DNA of 64,000 nucleotides from Boesenbergia rotunda. Its lineage: Eukaryota; Streptophyta; Magnoliopsida; Zingiberales; Zingiberaceae. The notes under the pieces were generated by a model, which was not told the DNA's origin, did no database searches, and worked only from the letters and a program-made list of their open reading frames with translations. The position numbers were made by a program, and so were the translations under genes. The DNA is taken from positions 62,001-126,000 of the forward strand of contig JAGFNQ010002599.1 in assembly GCA_024364735.1 (NCBI GenBank). Reading direction: 5' to 3'. Below, piece by piece: positions 43,401 to 55,791 of the stretch. Numbering within the stretch: the stretch's first letter is position 1; each line of letters opens with the position of its first letter.

Positions 43401-44465
43401 CGTTATTAAAAAGAAACTTCCCAGAGTCTCGGGATTCTATTTTTTGGAAGCCTTCTTTTAATGGTTTTTTTACAATGAAAACTGCATGGAATCAAATCAG
43501 AAGTGTTCAACAATCGGATGATATCTGGAGAGCATGCTGGAACAAATTCCTATATCCAAGCACATCAATTTTCATGTGGCGATTTTTAAATAAAAGACTA
43601 CCATTGGATGACATTTTACAAAAAAGAGGAGTGGACCTAGTTTCAAAATGCCAATGCTGTGAAGATGTGGAATCATGGGAACATTGCTTCTTCTCTGGAT
43701 TGGTTGCTAAAGAAGCTTGGGCTCATTTTGCTCAGTTATTTGGTGTGGATAGTTATCAAATTCTTGATAACTGGAAATCAGGAAGTGACTGGTCGGGACA
43801 CGGACATGTTAAAGAGGCTACCCCTGTTCTGATTTTATGGTATTTATGGTGCTCCAGAAATGACTCTAAGCACCGAGGTCTCAAACCATCAGCTAAAAAG
43901 ATAATATGGAAGGTTTATTCTCACATTCAACTTGCTATGTCAGCCGGCTTGATTAAGAGAAATCAGTGGAAAGGACAGAGTAGGTCATTAAAACAAATGG
44001 GAATTCAGATTGACAATAGAGTTATTACACTGATATCACTGGTGCGATGGAGACACCCAAAGCCGGAATTTTCAAAGTTAATACAGATGGTTGTTCTAGA
44101 GGTAACCTGGTTCTGCTTCTTATGGTGTTATCATCAGAAATTATCTAGGTCAAATTATGCAAGCAAAATATGGTCAAATTGGTGTAGCATCAAATCTGAA
44201 AGCTGAACTAACTGCTATTTTGAAGGGATTAGAATTATGCTTATGTAATAGTTTTTCCCCCATTTGGATAGAATCGGACTCATTGGTATCTGTGAAACTC
44301 CTGCTATCCCCTTCATTTCCTTGGAAATACCACAATTTGATTATAAAAATCAGAAACCTGATGAGCCAACAACAGACTTGGCTTTCGCATGTGCTCAGAG
44401 AGGCTAACTCAGCTGCTGATTATCTTGCCAATCAAGCTTTTCATCTTCTACAGAAAAGGTTATAA
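40436..44465 (+). pseudogene. LINE ORF2: endonuclease, reverse transcriptase, zf-RVT, RNase H
   Basis: Open from ATG at 40436 to 44206. The AP-endonuclease is shown by IIWNIRGIGN, GGDFNVI (about residue 131) and SDHSPLL (about 213). RT has SAGPDGFSTQFY, FRPISLCN, LKLDMAKAFDRI, RQGDPISPFLF and YADDIMILL (about 675). The zf-RVT Cys/His segment is CQCCEDVESWEHC (about 1072). RNase H follows in other frames: NTDGCSRGN, AELTAILKGLEL, IESDSLVSV and HVLREANSAADYLA. Two one-base losses, in an A run (44059-44061) and a C run (44106-44107), shift the frame before and inside RNase H. Apart from these the polypeptide is intact and full length. Confidence 0.9.
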
Positions 44466-45143
44466 CTGCTGACAAGATTGATAAAATGCTTACAGGCATT
44501 GCAGAATGGATAGATTGAATATGCCTTATATTCGGGTAACAAGGAAACCAAAGCCTCGGTAAGTTGCCAGAACTACATAATTATTATATTTCTCTGGTTA
44601 CTGGGATGCAGTATATGTGATACTAATAGGATTCCAAATAATGGATCATATCTTTCTAAAAAAGCCGATAAAAATTTAGAGCACATTTCCAAATAATGGA
44701 TATATGGAGAAATTATTCAGGCTTTCTTTAACCTCTTATCTCCGTGTCCTTTCAAGAAACTAGTCCTCTGGTTTCTGATTCAAGAAACGAGTGATCTGCT
44801 ATTATATAATAGATGGTTTTGTTAAGGCTTTCTGGATTGGTTTTGCAATAGATTAATATATTTCTCAGTCACATTTCTCTGGCACCCTCGACTTGATCCT
44901 GTTTTTCACAACACACCATGATTCTGATATGCAGATTTAGGTGATATCTCTCTCAATTCTCAGAAGTGTTATTTTTTACAGCAAGACTTGTGCTATTAGG
45001 TCCCGATCTTTGGTTTAAAGCTTGTAATTTTTGAAGCCAAATGCTATAAAAAAGTTTGCCAAATATTGGGACTTAGAAATTGATAGTCCTGCTGGATTAG
45101 GATCAATGATATAGGGTCATTTGATAACGATATGAGTGCCAAT
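44466..45143 (+). other. LINE 3' UTR and flanking DNA
   Basis: Non-coding, AT-rich. No poly(A) tail longer than about six A, and no repeat or gene recognised. Confidence 0.5.
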
Positions 45144-45565
45144 TGTAACGACCCAGCCCCTCGGCCCCTTGGGCGGCCAAATCTCTCATTTGGCGGCCCC
45201 TCTAGGTGACCCTCGGCCCCTTTGGCGGCCAAATCTCATTTGGCGGCCCCTTTGGAGACCCTTGGCCGTGCCGTTACTCACTAGGACTTCCCACCCCTGG
45301 CCAGTGAATTTTTGCCTTCCTCAGGATTCGAACTCTAGACCTCCAGGCTAAGTACTAGAGTTTATGAATCCTGATACCAATTGAGCTACAGCTCAATTGG
45401 TATCAGGATTCATAAACTCTAGTACTTAGCCTGGAGGTCTAGAGTTCGAATCCTGAGGAAGGCAAAAATTCCACTGGCCAGGGGTGGGAAGTCCTAGTGA
45501 GTAACGACACGGCAAGGGTCGCCAAAGGGGCCGCCAAATGAGATTTGGCCGCCAAAGGGGCCGAG
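45144..45565. repeat. Head-to-head pair of tRNA-headed SINE-like repeats (large palindrome)
   Basis: The left copy (45144-45387, minus) and right copy (45390-45565, plus) meet at TTGAGCT-AC-AGCTCAA and are almost perfect inverse complements for about 175 bases. Read outward from the centre, each has AGCTCAATTGGTATCAGG, an A-box-like stretch, and about 36 bases later AGTTCGAATCC, a B-box-like stretch. Then come GGCCAGGGGTGGGAAGTCCT and GGCCGCCAAATGAGATTTGG repeats. The left copy ends GGGTCGTTACA; the right is truncated. Head and internal promoter boxes suggest a tRNA-derived SINE, but an LTR fragment is not excluded. Confidence 0.65.
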
Positions 45566-45572
45566 CTTTTAT

Positions 45573-45817
45573 TGTAACGACCCGGCCCCTCGGCCCTTTG
45601 GGCGGCCAAATCTCTCATTTGGCGGCCCCTCTAGGCGAGCCTCGGCCCCTTGGGCGGCCAAATCCCATTTGGCGGCCCCTTTGGCGACCTCTTGGGCGGT
45701 CGTTACTCACAAGTACTTCCCACCCCAGGCCAGTGGATTTTTGCCTTCCCCAGGATTCGAACTCTAGACCTCTAGGCTAAGTACTAAAGTTTATGAATCC
45801 TGGTACCAAGTGAGCTA
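45573..45817 (-). repeat. Third copy of the SINE-like repeat
   Basis: TGTAACGACCCGGCCCC to GGTACCAAGTGAGCTA matches the left copy at 45144-45387 in the same orientation, with scattered substitutions, and abuts the Tekay-like LTR seven bases later. Confidence 0.7.
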
Positions 45818-45824
45818 AATAAAT

Positions 45825-48501
45825 TGTCACGCCCCGAGACCTCAGGAGCCGCTGATCCAATAGAAAATCGGACAGCACGTCCCCTGTCCGGCGGACAATA
45901 ACACATACATACACCAAATAAAATCACGCCCACGTAGTTTAAATGACCTCAGGCCTCAAATCAAGACAGAATATGAAATAAAACTAGGTAACCATACCTG
46001 ACTGCGGACCGGTCCGACTTACGACAAAACACAAAGCATAAGGGTCTCACAAAAATACAACTATACTGCCGTATAGTATGACTAAAACCCAACACCAACA
46101 CGACAACGGAAGAAAAACATAGACAGTACTACCAACAGAAATAGACGAGAAATCCGAAAACATCTCGACGAGTACGCGAACTGGGATAGGCTGTCGGGCA
46201 CGCTCCAATCAATCATCCTGAAAAAAAAACAAGGAGCTGCGGGATGAGTTATAGAACTCAGCGAATATCTCTTCATATATATACCAGATATTCTAGAATA
46301 GCAACAGGGTAATAGATTACCGAAATAAACATGTATGGGCAGTAATAAGAACAACTGCATAAGAACAATAAGAACTACCATACCACTGTCGCAGAGTCGT
46401 CAAGACCAGACATAAGAGTCTCCTGTAAGTGCATGTCAATCATAATGCAGCATCAAGTAAACATAAGCACAAGTAAGGGCAAAATAAACGAATACACAAA
46501 GTGCAATGACATGGTCACCCCTGCCGTCGGTCAGACATCGTCACCTATGTACGGGAGGAAGCTGAACGGAGGCCACCCTCCGACGTAGGGCTGTGACTGC
46601 CGTCCATACTCTGCCATCACTACTCCTGAGCGATCGAGTAGACGGGATGCTGCCGGTGTAACACCCCTACTCCATGGCCTATCCTAGCGAGGTAATCCAT
46701 CAGCCTAAGGCCATCTGTGGAGGACATCTCTGTCTGAGTGTTACCCCTACCCCATATATATAAATGGGGGAGAGAACTCTCCCTCTCATCTCCTGGTATC
46801 TGGACAACTCAAGGAGGGACATCTGCCTGCTATCACGCTCCGATTCACTAACCCATGAGTGCACGAGCGAAGCAGCACAGAGCACACTACCCATACTCCG
46901 TCAACCACTAACCCATGAGTGGCCGTATGGGTAGGTCAGTATGACTGTCGACCTAGCTCACCCAAAAGGGGCCCCTGCTCGACAGTGATGCACAGTGCAC
47001 GGTGATGCATAACACTGGTCAAATAGTATCCACTATCTAGTCCACCTATATCAACATGATATGTAAGGATCGTGGATAATGCACCATAACCTAAGTCCTA
47101 AAGGTATAGGTATCACATGTCAGTGGTGGCACAACAATATCAGCAAAACAAATATAAGAGTCATGCCACACTCTATTACTCTATTGCTAAACAAGTCTAT
47201 CAAGTATATATATATCTGTGACAATTCTAAAAGAAGAGTCAGAGATACCCGCCTCCGATGTAGTAGACCGTAAGCGTAAAGAACTTCTGTCTGAATAATA
47301 TCCGCCGCAAGTGTAATCCAAATAGCCGCGTCAATGACCTGTATCACAATACATGATTTTAACTATTTATACCAATAATAGTTTGACTAGATACCAAGAT
47401 ATATCCGGGTTAACTAACCAAACACTAGGTAAGGTCCACGGTAATCCTAACCCGCACTCTTAGGCTAATCCTAAATCCAATTAAAATTAGCCTTCATTAA
47501 GGATTAATCCCAATTAATCCAACGCCTTAAATCCCAATTCTTTCACAATATAACTCACCCTCCAAATGATACTCACGGTTAAGAACAGAAACACAGAGAT
47601 CAACCCGAAATCGATCAACAAATGCCAGCCGACCCTAACACAGAGTCTGAACCATCACCCCTCTCGATCAACCACAACCGAACTCAAGATCTCAACACAC
47701 TGAAACGCAAGAACAACAACACCAGAGTTCATTCCGAGATCAAAGACTCAGATCCATACCAAACAACTCTAATTACATCCGCAGGCAGTCGAAATTAATC
47801 CAAGGCCCTAATCATTCACCATAACTGAAATCATGCAAAATAGCATCCAATTCCCTGACTGCCCGTAGCATACAACCAAACGAAAACCCAAAACAGAAAC
47901 CTAATTTGCATCAACACTGATCACGGCAGGAATCAACCAGAGAACTAATCACAAGATCAGACATCAACCCACGGTCGGAAGAAAACAACAATTAAGCCTC
48001 AAGAACACCACCCAGATCCAACGCGCAAGAACAGATCACAAATAGAAATGTCGATCACTCAAGAAATCAGGTAGAAGTTCCACCAGATCTGATACCCAAA
48101 TCACATACCTCCTTGGAGCGGGTTGGTCGGCAGTAGCTCGCGTGCCCTAGCTCTTTCCCACGCTCGTGCGTGACAAGTCGAAGAGGAGACTCTCGCGTGA
48201 GAGGAGTGGAAGAAGAAGACCCGGCGCTAGGGCTTGCGGAGAAGAAAAGGGTGCCCGCCGCTAGAGGAAGGGGGAGAATCGGCGCTTTCCTGCGCTAGGG
48301 TTCGCGCAGGAGAGGGAAGGAAACGCTGTTTTGGCAGAGAAATCGGGCATTTAAGATTCGGCCGAAAATTTGGGAAGGAGAAAGGAAATTATTAATGGCT
48401 GGTCTGTTTTGCAATTTGCCCCTCTGGTTTTGGCATATTCTACGTAGGCCCTTAAGTTTAGGAGCTTTGCATTCAGGTCCCTAAATTTTCAGTATTTAAC
48501 A
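45825..48501 (-). repeat. 3' LTR of the Tekay-like element
   Basis: 2677 bp, TGTCACGCC at the left and TATTTAACA at the right. It matches the other LTR and, more distantly, the solo LTR at 2129-5079. It contains CCACTAACCCATGAGTGG blocks. Confidence 0.93.
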
Positions 48502-48512
48502 TTCTCCCCCAC
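48502..48512 (-). promoter_or_regulatory. Polypurine tract of the Tekay-like element
   Basis: The minus strand reads AGTGGGGGAGAA immediately before the 3' LTR start. This is the expected priming site for plus-strand DNA synthesis. Confidence 0.8.
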
Positions 48513-48610
48513 TAATAAGAATTTGGTCCCCAAATTCCGTTATTACTCATAGTAAATGGTAACCACTGTATGTATGAAATACGAGTACTGCAATGAATAA
48601 CAGTAGTACC

Positions 48611-49037
48611 TCAGTCAAACAAATGGGGGTATCGAGCTCGGATAGTGTCCTCGAACTCCCAAATCGCCTCTGCATCCGAGTGGTGCTGCCATCCAACTCT
48701 GACCAGCCGGATCGTCTTGTTCCGTAGCTGACGCTCCCGAAATCCCAAGATCCGTATAGGTACCTCCTCATAAGTAGCGTCAGGTCTGGAGCGGAACATG
48801 CACCTCGGATAAGATGTGTGTGGGATCTGGCACATAACCTCTCAACATGGATACATGCAACACGTCATGGACGCCGATCCAAGACGGTGAAAGTGCTAGG
48901 CGATAAGCTACATCTCCAATCCGTTCCGGAATTTGGAACAGACCAATATACCGTGGAGCTATCTCACCTCTGAGACCAAAATGTTCCACCCCCTTTCGTG
49001 GGTGAAACTCGCAGGAAAACATGATCACCCCCAGCAA
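48611..49037 (-). pseudogene. Integrase C-terminus with chromodomain-like end
   Basis: Two overlapping frames. The first has FGLRGEIAPRYIGLFQIPERIGD-type text and HDVLHVSMLRGYVPDPTH, the GPY/F-like region. The second has YEEVPIRILGFRERQLRNKT and VGWQHHSDAEAIWEFEDTIR ending RYPHLF, the chromodomain-type tail of Tekay/Del elements. A one-base shift separates them. Confidence 0.8.
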
Positions 49038-49566
49038 ACTCTATGAGTCTACGCCTCCGGTCAGCACAACTTTTCTGGCGATCCTGCGCTACTAATAATA
49101 ATCTCCGTCCGACAGTCCGTACTAACTCTGCCTCGTGCTGAACTCACTGGGGTCTCAGCAGCTGAGTCTCACTGACCTCATCCCAGATGGTGGGTATCCT
49201 ACACGCCCTACCGTACAACAACTCAATGATGTCATCTATATCGCCGAATGAAAGTTATTGTTGTAGGCGAACTCCACCAAGTACAAATGGTCCTCCTAAC
49301 CGCCCCGAAAGTCCATCACTCACGAGCGCAGTAAGTCCTCCAACGTCTGGATAGTACTCTCTGACTGTCCGTCTGTCTGTCTGGGAAATGAAAAGCTGTG
49401 CTGAGACGGAGCTCTGTGCCTATAGCCCTCTGTAAACTCTACAAAAATCGAGATGTACAGCGCGGATCTCTATCCGAGATAATACTCAAAGGAACTCCGT
49501 GCAATCTGACTATCTCCCGGCAATACATCTCTGTCAATCTATCACGAGAATCTGTCCTTCAGATAG

Positions 49567-50163
49567 CTAAAAGTGAACAGATTTGGTTAGTCGGTCCACG
49601 ACTACCCAAATCACCTCATGACCTCTCCTAGTCCTCAGCAAACCCACAACGAAGTCCATGATGATGTGCTCCCACTTCCACTCGGGAATGGCGATCCTCT
49701 GGAGGAGTCCAGCAGGTCTCTCGTGCTCTACCTTAACCTGCTGACAGACGAGACATCTAGCAACAAAGTCCGCTACGTTCCTCTTTATGTCGTTCCACCA
49801 ATAGGAACCTCTCAAATCACGATACATCCGAGTGCTACCCGGATGAATAGCAAAACGTGATCGGTGAACCTCCTGCAGCAACTCCTCAAAGACAGGGTGT
49901 GCCTCTGGTACATACAACCTCCCTCGGAAGTACAAAACACCCTTCTTATCACGGGTGAAATCCGACTGCTCTCCTGAAATCGTATGGCTGCCCAGAAACT
50001 GAATATGCTGGTCACTGGCCTGAGCCTCTCTGATCTTCGTCCAGATCTCCGACTGAGCCATCAAAGTCACTAGCAGTCCTCTCTCTGTCCGAGACTGCTC
50101 CTCTAACCCCAACTCAGATAAACTCTGAATCAAATATGTGACCATCACTCTGTGGCATGCCAA
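49567..50163 (-). pseudogene. Integrase N-terminal half
   Basis: 198 codons. The zinc-binding H-H-C-C region is visible as HRSRFAIHPGSTRMYRDLRG, WWNDIKRNVADFVARC and CLVCQQVK. The catalytic core starts WEHIIMDFVVGLLRT and reaches VVDRLTKSVHF, after which frames are lost. Confidence 0.82.
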
Positions 50164-50271
50164 AACAGCTCTCGACTTCTAACTGAGGGCGTCAGAAACT
50201 ACATTAGCTTTCCCAGGATTGTAGCTAATGGTGCAGTCGTAATCCTTCAGAAGCTCCATCCACCTCCTCTG

Positions 50272-50640
50272 TCAGAGATTCAGCTCTCGCTGAGTGAACA
50301 GATACTGAAGGCTCATGTGGTCTGTGAAGATCTCGAAGGTGACCCCATACAGATGATGCCTCCAGATCTTCAACGCGCAAATAATAACGGCCACCTCTAA
50401 GTTGTGAACGGGGTAGTTCCTCTCATACTCCTTCAGCTGTCGTGAAGCATAAACAACCACCTGTTCAACTGCATGAGTACCGCGCCCAGTCCCAGGAGAG
50501 ATGCATCAGTATACAGAGTGAAACCATTCTCCCCAGAATGCCATACTAGGACAGGCGCAGATACCAACCGCCGTTTCAGCTCCTGAAAGTTGGTCTCGCA
50601 GGCTTCAGTCCATACAAACTTCACGCCTTTCCTGGTCAGG
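50272..50640 (-). pseudogene. Gypsy RNase H remnant
   Basis: Two frames: FVWTEACETNFQELKRRLVS, FTLYTDASLLGLGAVLMQ, then VVYASRQLKEYERNYPVHNL and HHLYGVTFEIFTDHMSLQYL. These are the RT-RNase H junction and RNase H core of Gypsy pol. The catalytic Asp positions in YTDAS and FTDH are kept. Confidence 0.82.
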
Positions 50641-52290
50641 CGTGTAAGGGCTGATGAAATGCTAGAGAAGTCTCAACCAAGCATCGGTCATAGCCAACAA
50701 AACCCAGGGAACTGCGCAAATTGGAACGATCACCCAATTCACTTCAAACCCTCCCTGAGTCCTAAGTAAATCCGTTCCCATTCCAAACCATAAATGGGAA
50801 TCGTCTAATATAGCCCAGCGGGTCTCTAAGGTTCAATCTTCATCTACTGACATAGCAAATACCTAACCATAACATCCGCGATATCTTCCCCATATCGGTC
50901 CACCAACGAAAACGCCTCAAGTCTCTGTATCTTCGGTATTACCTGCAAAATAACACAAACCAAGAACGGTGAACCTCACTTGCCTCATAAATGGGGCAAT
51001 CAAGGAAGTTCCTCCGTAAATAGGTCAGAAAATTTTCAAACCATAGAAAACACTAGAGCACTCCTTCGGACATGCATCCAAACATTCTCGAACTACGGAA
51101 TCGTCCGAGAGCTAAGGCTACCACTGTCATCAATACGGCCCAGTGGCAATAAGGAAACCCTAACGTCCACGTGCTAAAACCTCTAGCCCTGAAACGAGGA
51201 GACGCTGTAACCTAATCGTCTCTAATGCCAATGAACCACCACATGGACTAGTTTGGAGGTCAACTCGTAACCACTTTCACATGACAACCAACGGTCTACC
51301 CCTCGAAGACCGTCCACCAATTACAGACAAATTTCACCGGTGTCACGCTACTAACACTCATTCCATTACAACCCAGCGAATCCTGCTTCTCGATGTGCTT
51401 TCGAGAATATCTTACACGTAAGACCTGTTTATGAGTCATGAAACCTCATAAACTAGGATAGCGTAAGACGAGTTGACCAAGCGTCTTCTCGTAACCCAAT
51501 ATACTCCGGATCTCCACTCAAGGTTCAGAAACCTCTGAGTTCCAACTCCATGACATAGAGACACGCTATGTCTCAAAGGTATTTCAACATAATCACGAAG
51601 TGATTCTTGGTTCCTTGACGGTTTCCTCAACACCTTCCACCCAAAGGTAGTCTAACCTCGTAAGTGATTCGCCTCAACACAAATCATACGTATGTAGGTA
51701 CTTCCTTGATTCACCAGAAGTACAAACAGTAACCCGTAAGTGGCAAACAACTAGCTCAACACCTTTCCGAATCGGTACCAGCCACATATGACTGTACTTT
51801 TTGGCTATCTATCCAAGCATAATAAATCTAAGATCAAAAGTCTCATGAAAATAGGATATCTCTATCCTCTATCAACCAGATAATAAACAACAAATATTAT
51901 CACTGTTGTATCACAACAGACCATGTCATCTAGGATATCTATCGATAACTGAAGCTCCATGAGCTAAAGTGAGTTGATCTCATAGCTGATAAAGTCAACT
52001 AAGACATACAACCAACAATAGGTTGTCGTCTGATTCGACCCAAGTCCTCGACTCATCAGTCGGCACTATCAGAGAATCAACATTCTCCGTTATACAATTG
52101 AAACCACCATGTCTAACACTGCACTATACAATAGATACAAAAGAGGTAACTGAAACACATCATATACCTCGTGTCGCCTGGAGCTGTCCCATCGCCACCA
52201 TGTCCCAATCGCGTTTATCGAGAAAACGACTCCGACACAAAATCCGAAAACAAAAACACCCACAGGACCACAAGGTATCTCGACAAACTT
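50641..52290 (-). other. Degenerate interior of the Tekay-like element
   Basis: 1.65 kb between RNase H and the PBS where gag, protease and RT should be. No convincing protein similarity was seen in any frame. It is far too short for the missing genes, so a large deletion is inferred. Confidence 0.6.
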
Positions 52291-52303
52291 GGCTCTGATA
52301 CCA
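52291..52303 (-). promoter_or_regulatory. Primer-binding site of the Tekay-like element
   Basis: The minus strand reads TGGTATCAGAGCC (initiator tRNA-Met), seven bases from the LTR end at 52311. Confidence 0.85.
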
Positions 52304-52310
52304 AATAAAT

Positions 52311-54986
52311 TGTCACGCCCCGAGACCTCAGGAGCCGCTGATCCAATAGAAAATCGGACAGCACGTCCCCTGTCCGGCGGACAATAACACATACATACAC
52401 CAAATAAAATCACGCCCACGCAGTTTAAATGACATCAGGCCTCAAATCAAGATAGAATATGAAATAAAACTAGGTAACCATACCTGACTGCGGACCGGTC
52501 CGACTTACGACAAAACACAAAGCATAAGGGTCTCACAAAAATACAACTATACTGCCGTATAGTATGACTAAAACCCAACACCAACACGACAATGGAAGAA
52601 AAACATAGACAATACTACCAACAGAAATAGACGAGAAATCCGAAAACATCTCGACGAGTACGCGAACTGGGACAGGCTGTCGGGCACGCTCCAGTCAATC
52701 ATCCTGAAAAAAAAAACAAGGAGCTGCGGGATGAGTTATAGAACTCAGCGAATATCTCTTCATATATATACCAGATATTCTAGAATAGCAACAGGGTAAT
52801 AGATTACCGAAATAAACATGTATGGGCAGTAATAAGAACAACTGCATAAGAACAATAAGAACTACCATACCACTGTCGCAGAGTCGTCAAGACCAGACAT
52901 AAGAGTCTCCTGTAAGTGCATGTCAATCATAATGCAGCATCAAGTAAACATAAGCACAAGTAAGGGCAAAATAAACGAATACACAAAGTGCAATGACATG
53001 GTCATCCCTGCCGTCGGTCAGACATCGTCACCTATGTACGGGAGGAAGCTGAACGGAGGCCACCCTCCGACGTAGGGCTGTGACTGCCGTCCATACTCTG
53101 CCATCACTACTCCTGAGCGAGCGAGTAGACGGGATGCTGCCGGTGTAACACCCCTACTCCATGACCTATCCTAGCGAGGTAATCCATCAGCCTAAGGCCA
53201 TCTGTGGAGGACATCTCTGTCTGAGTGTTACCCCTACCCCATATATATAAATGGGGGAGAGAACTCTCCCTCTCATCTCCTGGTATCTGGACAACTCAAG
53301 GAGGGACATCTGCCTGCTATCACGCTCCGATTCACTAACCCATGAGTGCACGAGCGAAGCAGCACAGGGCACACTACCCATACTCCGTCAACCACTAACC
53401 CATGAGTGGCCGTATGGGTAGGTCAGTATGACTGTCGACCTAGCTCACCCAAAAGGTGCCCCTGCTCGACAGTGATGCACAGTGCACGGTGATGCATAAC
53501 ACTGGTCAAATAGTATCCACTATCTAGTCCACCTATATCAACATGATATGCAAGGATCGTGGATAATGCACCATAACCTAAGTCCTAAAGGTATAGGTAT
53601 CACATGTCAGTGGTGGCACAACAATATCAGCAAAACAAATATAAGAGTCATGCCACACTCTATTACTCTATTGCTAAACAAGTCTATCAAGTATATATAT
53701 ATCTGTGACAATTCTAAAAGAAGAGTCAGAGATACCCGCCTTCGATGTAGTAGACCGTAAGCGTAAAGAACTTCTGTCTGAATAATATCCGCCGCAAGTG
53801 TAATCCAAATAGCCGCGTCAATGACCTGTATCACAATACATGATTTTAACTATTTATACCAATAATAGTTTGACTAGATACCAATATATATCCGGGTTAA
53901 CTAACCAAACACTAGGTAAGGTCCACGGTAATCCTAACCCGCACTCTTAGGCTAATCCTAAATCCAATTAAAATTAGCCTTCATTAAGGATAAATCCCAA
54001 TTAATCCAACGCCTTAAATCCCAATTCTTTCACAATATAACTCACCCTCCAAATGATACTCACGGTTAAGAACAGAAACACAGAGATCAACCCGAAATCG
54101 ATCAACAAATGCCAGCCGACCCTAACACAGAGTCTGAACCATCACCCCTCTCGATCAACCACAACCGAACTCAAGATCTCAACACACTGAAACGCAAGAA
54201 CAACACCAGAGTTCATTCCGAGATCAAAGACTCAGATCCATACCAAACAACTCTAATTACATCCGCAGGCAGTCGAAATTAATCCAAGGCCCTAATCATT
54301 CACCATAACTGAAATCATGCAAAATAGCATCCAATTCCCTGACTGCCCGTAGCATACAACCAAACGAAAACCCAAAACAGAGACCTAATTTGCATCAACA
54401 CTGATCACGGCAGGAATCAACCAGAGAACTAATCACAAGATCAGACATCAACCCACGGTCGGAAGAAAACAACAATTAAGCCTCAAGAACACCACCCAGA
54501 TCCAACCCGCAAGAACAGATCACAAATAGAAATGTCGATCACTCAAGAAATCAGGTAGAAGTTCCACCAGATCTGATACCCAAATCACATACCTCCTTGG
54601 AGCGGGTTGGTCGGCAGTAGCTCGCGTGCCCTAGCTCTTTCCCACGCTCGTGCGTGACAAGTCGAAGAGGAGACTCTCGCGTGAGAGGAGTGGAAGAAGA
54701 AGACCCGGCGCTAGGGCTTGCGGAGAAGAAAAGGGTGCCCGCCGCTAGAGGAAGGGGGAGAATCGGCGCTTTCACTGCGCTAGGGTTCGCGCAGGAGAGG
54801 GAAGGAAACACTGTTTTGGCAGAGAAATCGGGCATTTAAGATTCGGCCGAAAATTTGGGAAGGAGAAAGGAAATTATTAATGGCTGGTCTGTTTTGCAAT
54901 TTGCCCCTCTGGTTTTGGCATATTCTACGTAGGCCCTTAAGTTTAGGAGCTTTGCATTCAGGTCCCTAAATTTTTAGTATTTAACA
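52311..54986 (-). repeat. 5' LTR of the Tekay-like element
   Basis: 2676 bp, almost identical to 45825-48501 with few substitutions and very small indels. Confidence 0.93.
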
Positions 54987-55040
54987 CTCCTACAATCAAT
55001 AATCAACAATCAACAATCCCTCTGGAAAATCTGATCTTCC

Positions 55041-55470
55041 AGCCATGTCTACCTCAAGTTGAAATGTGCTCGATTCTTGTTTGTCTAGATTAGTCACTTT
55101 GAATGTTTGATCGCTTATGTATGTTTGAGTCGCTGTGAATTCTGTGACTGTGAGATAGGATATGCTGTGAATGTTGTGTATGTTTGAGTTGCTGTTAATT
55201 TGAGTCGCTGTGAATTACGTTTTAGCTTTTGAGATCTGACAATAGTTTCTGCATCCCAGCCATGTCTCCCTCAAGTTGAAATGTGCTCGATTCTTGTTTG
55301 TCTAGATTAGTCACTTTGAATGTTTGATCGGTTTTGTATGTTTGATTGCTTTTGTATGTTTGAGTCGCTGTGAATTCTGTGACTGTGAGATAGGATATGC
55401 TGTGAATGTTGTGTATGTTTGAGTTGCTGTGAATTTGAGTGCCTGTGAATTACGTTTTAGCTTTTGAGAT
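55041..55470. repeat. Two-copy tandem repeat of about 216 bp
   Basis: AGCCATGTCT.CCTCAAGTTG starts each copy (55041 and 55257), and both end in TTACGTTTTAGCTTTTGAGATC. Inside, GTATGTTTGAGT and GCTGTGAAT recur. No coding capacity. Confidence 0.85.
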
Positions 55471-55678
55471 CAACAATCCCATCTCTTTTTGTTTCTGCAG
55501 ATGTCTTGAGATGACAATAGTTTGATTAAGTTGTGCTCAGATTTTTTTTCACCCTTATTTTAATGCGAGAAATAGATGCTCCATTACTGTCTAATTCATT
55601 ACTATTTAGCCATCAGGGCGTTAGCGGCACTTTAGCCATTAGGGTGTGAGCATTCATCAGGATAGTTTAAGAGATTAC

Positions 55679-55791
55679 CAAATATAAACTTGTCAAGGCT
55701 GCTATTTGCCATGTACTCATAGACAAGAAGAAAATCTTGGCCTTTGCTAGAACATCCAAGCAGACGGATTAAATTTCTATGATCAACATTG
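55679..55791 (-). pseudogene. Isolated receptor-like kinase exon (CRK type)
   Basis: 113 bases encode SNVDHRNLIRLLGC, SKGQDFLLVYEYMANSSLDK and FIFG, the alpha-C to hinge part of a cysteine-rich-receptor-like kinase domain. The piece is bounded exactly by CAG (55792-55794 side) and GTAATC (55673-55678), so it is one exon with its splice sites. Neither the preceding nor the following kinase exons occur nearby. It is a genomic fragment, not a retrocopy. Confidence 0.75.

Larger units (their letters stand above)
38476..44990 (+). mobile_element. L1-type LINE with RNase H domain
   Basis: ORF1 and ORF2 in plant L1 order on the plus strand, inserted in the Copia gag-protease. The 5' end is placed at the T-run after AAAGTAAAGCAG. 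The 3' UTR (44466 to about 45 kb) lacks a clear poly(A) tail or matching target duplication, so the right limit is approximate. It has both a zf-RVT region and a C-terminal RNase H, as in many plant L1 lineages. Confidence 0.85.
45825..54986 (-). mobile_element. Tekay (Del)-like Gypsy chromovirus, internally deleted, 9.16 kb
   Basis: The LTRs are 45825-48501 (3') and 52311-54986 (5'), almost identical. On minus the element runs TGTTAAATAC...CGGGGCGTGACA. The PBS is 52291-52303 and the polypurine tract about 48502-48512. Remaining coding pieces, in minus order, are RNase H, integrase and a chromodomain-like C-terminus. Gag, protease and most of RT are missing or unrecognisable in 50641-52290. 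The flanks (TAAAT left, CTCCT right) do not match, so one edge is rearranged or the insertion is old. Confidence 0.9.

Noticed and set aside
45388..45470. Functional tRNA gene
   Set aside because: A- and B-box-like stretches are present, but no acceptor stem or anticodon arm of normal size folds. A SINE head is more likely.
45817..45830. Shared AATAAAT-like flank at the outer 3' LTR edge and the internal PBS edge of the Tekay-like element
   Set aside because: Considered as evidence of circularisation or recombination. The match is short and AT-rich, and the target duplication test fails on the other side, so chance cannot be excluded.
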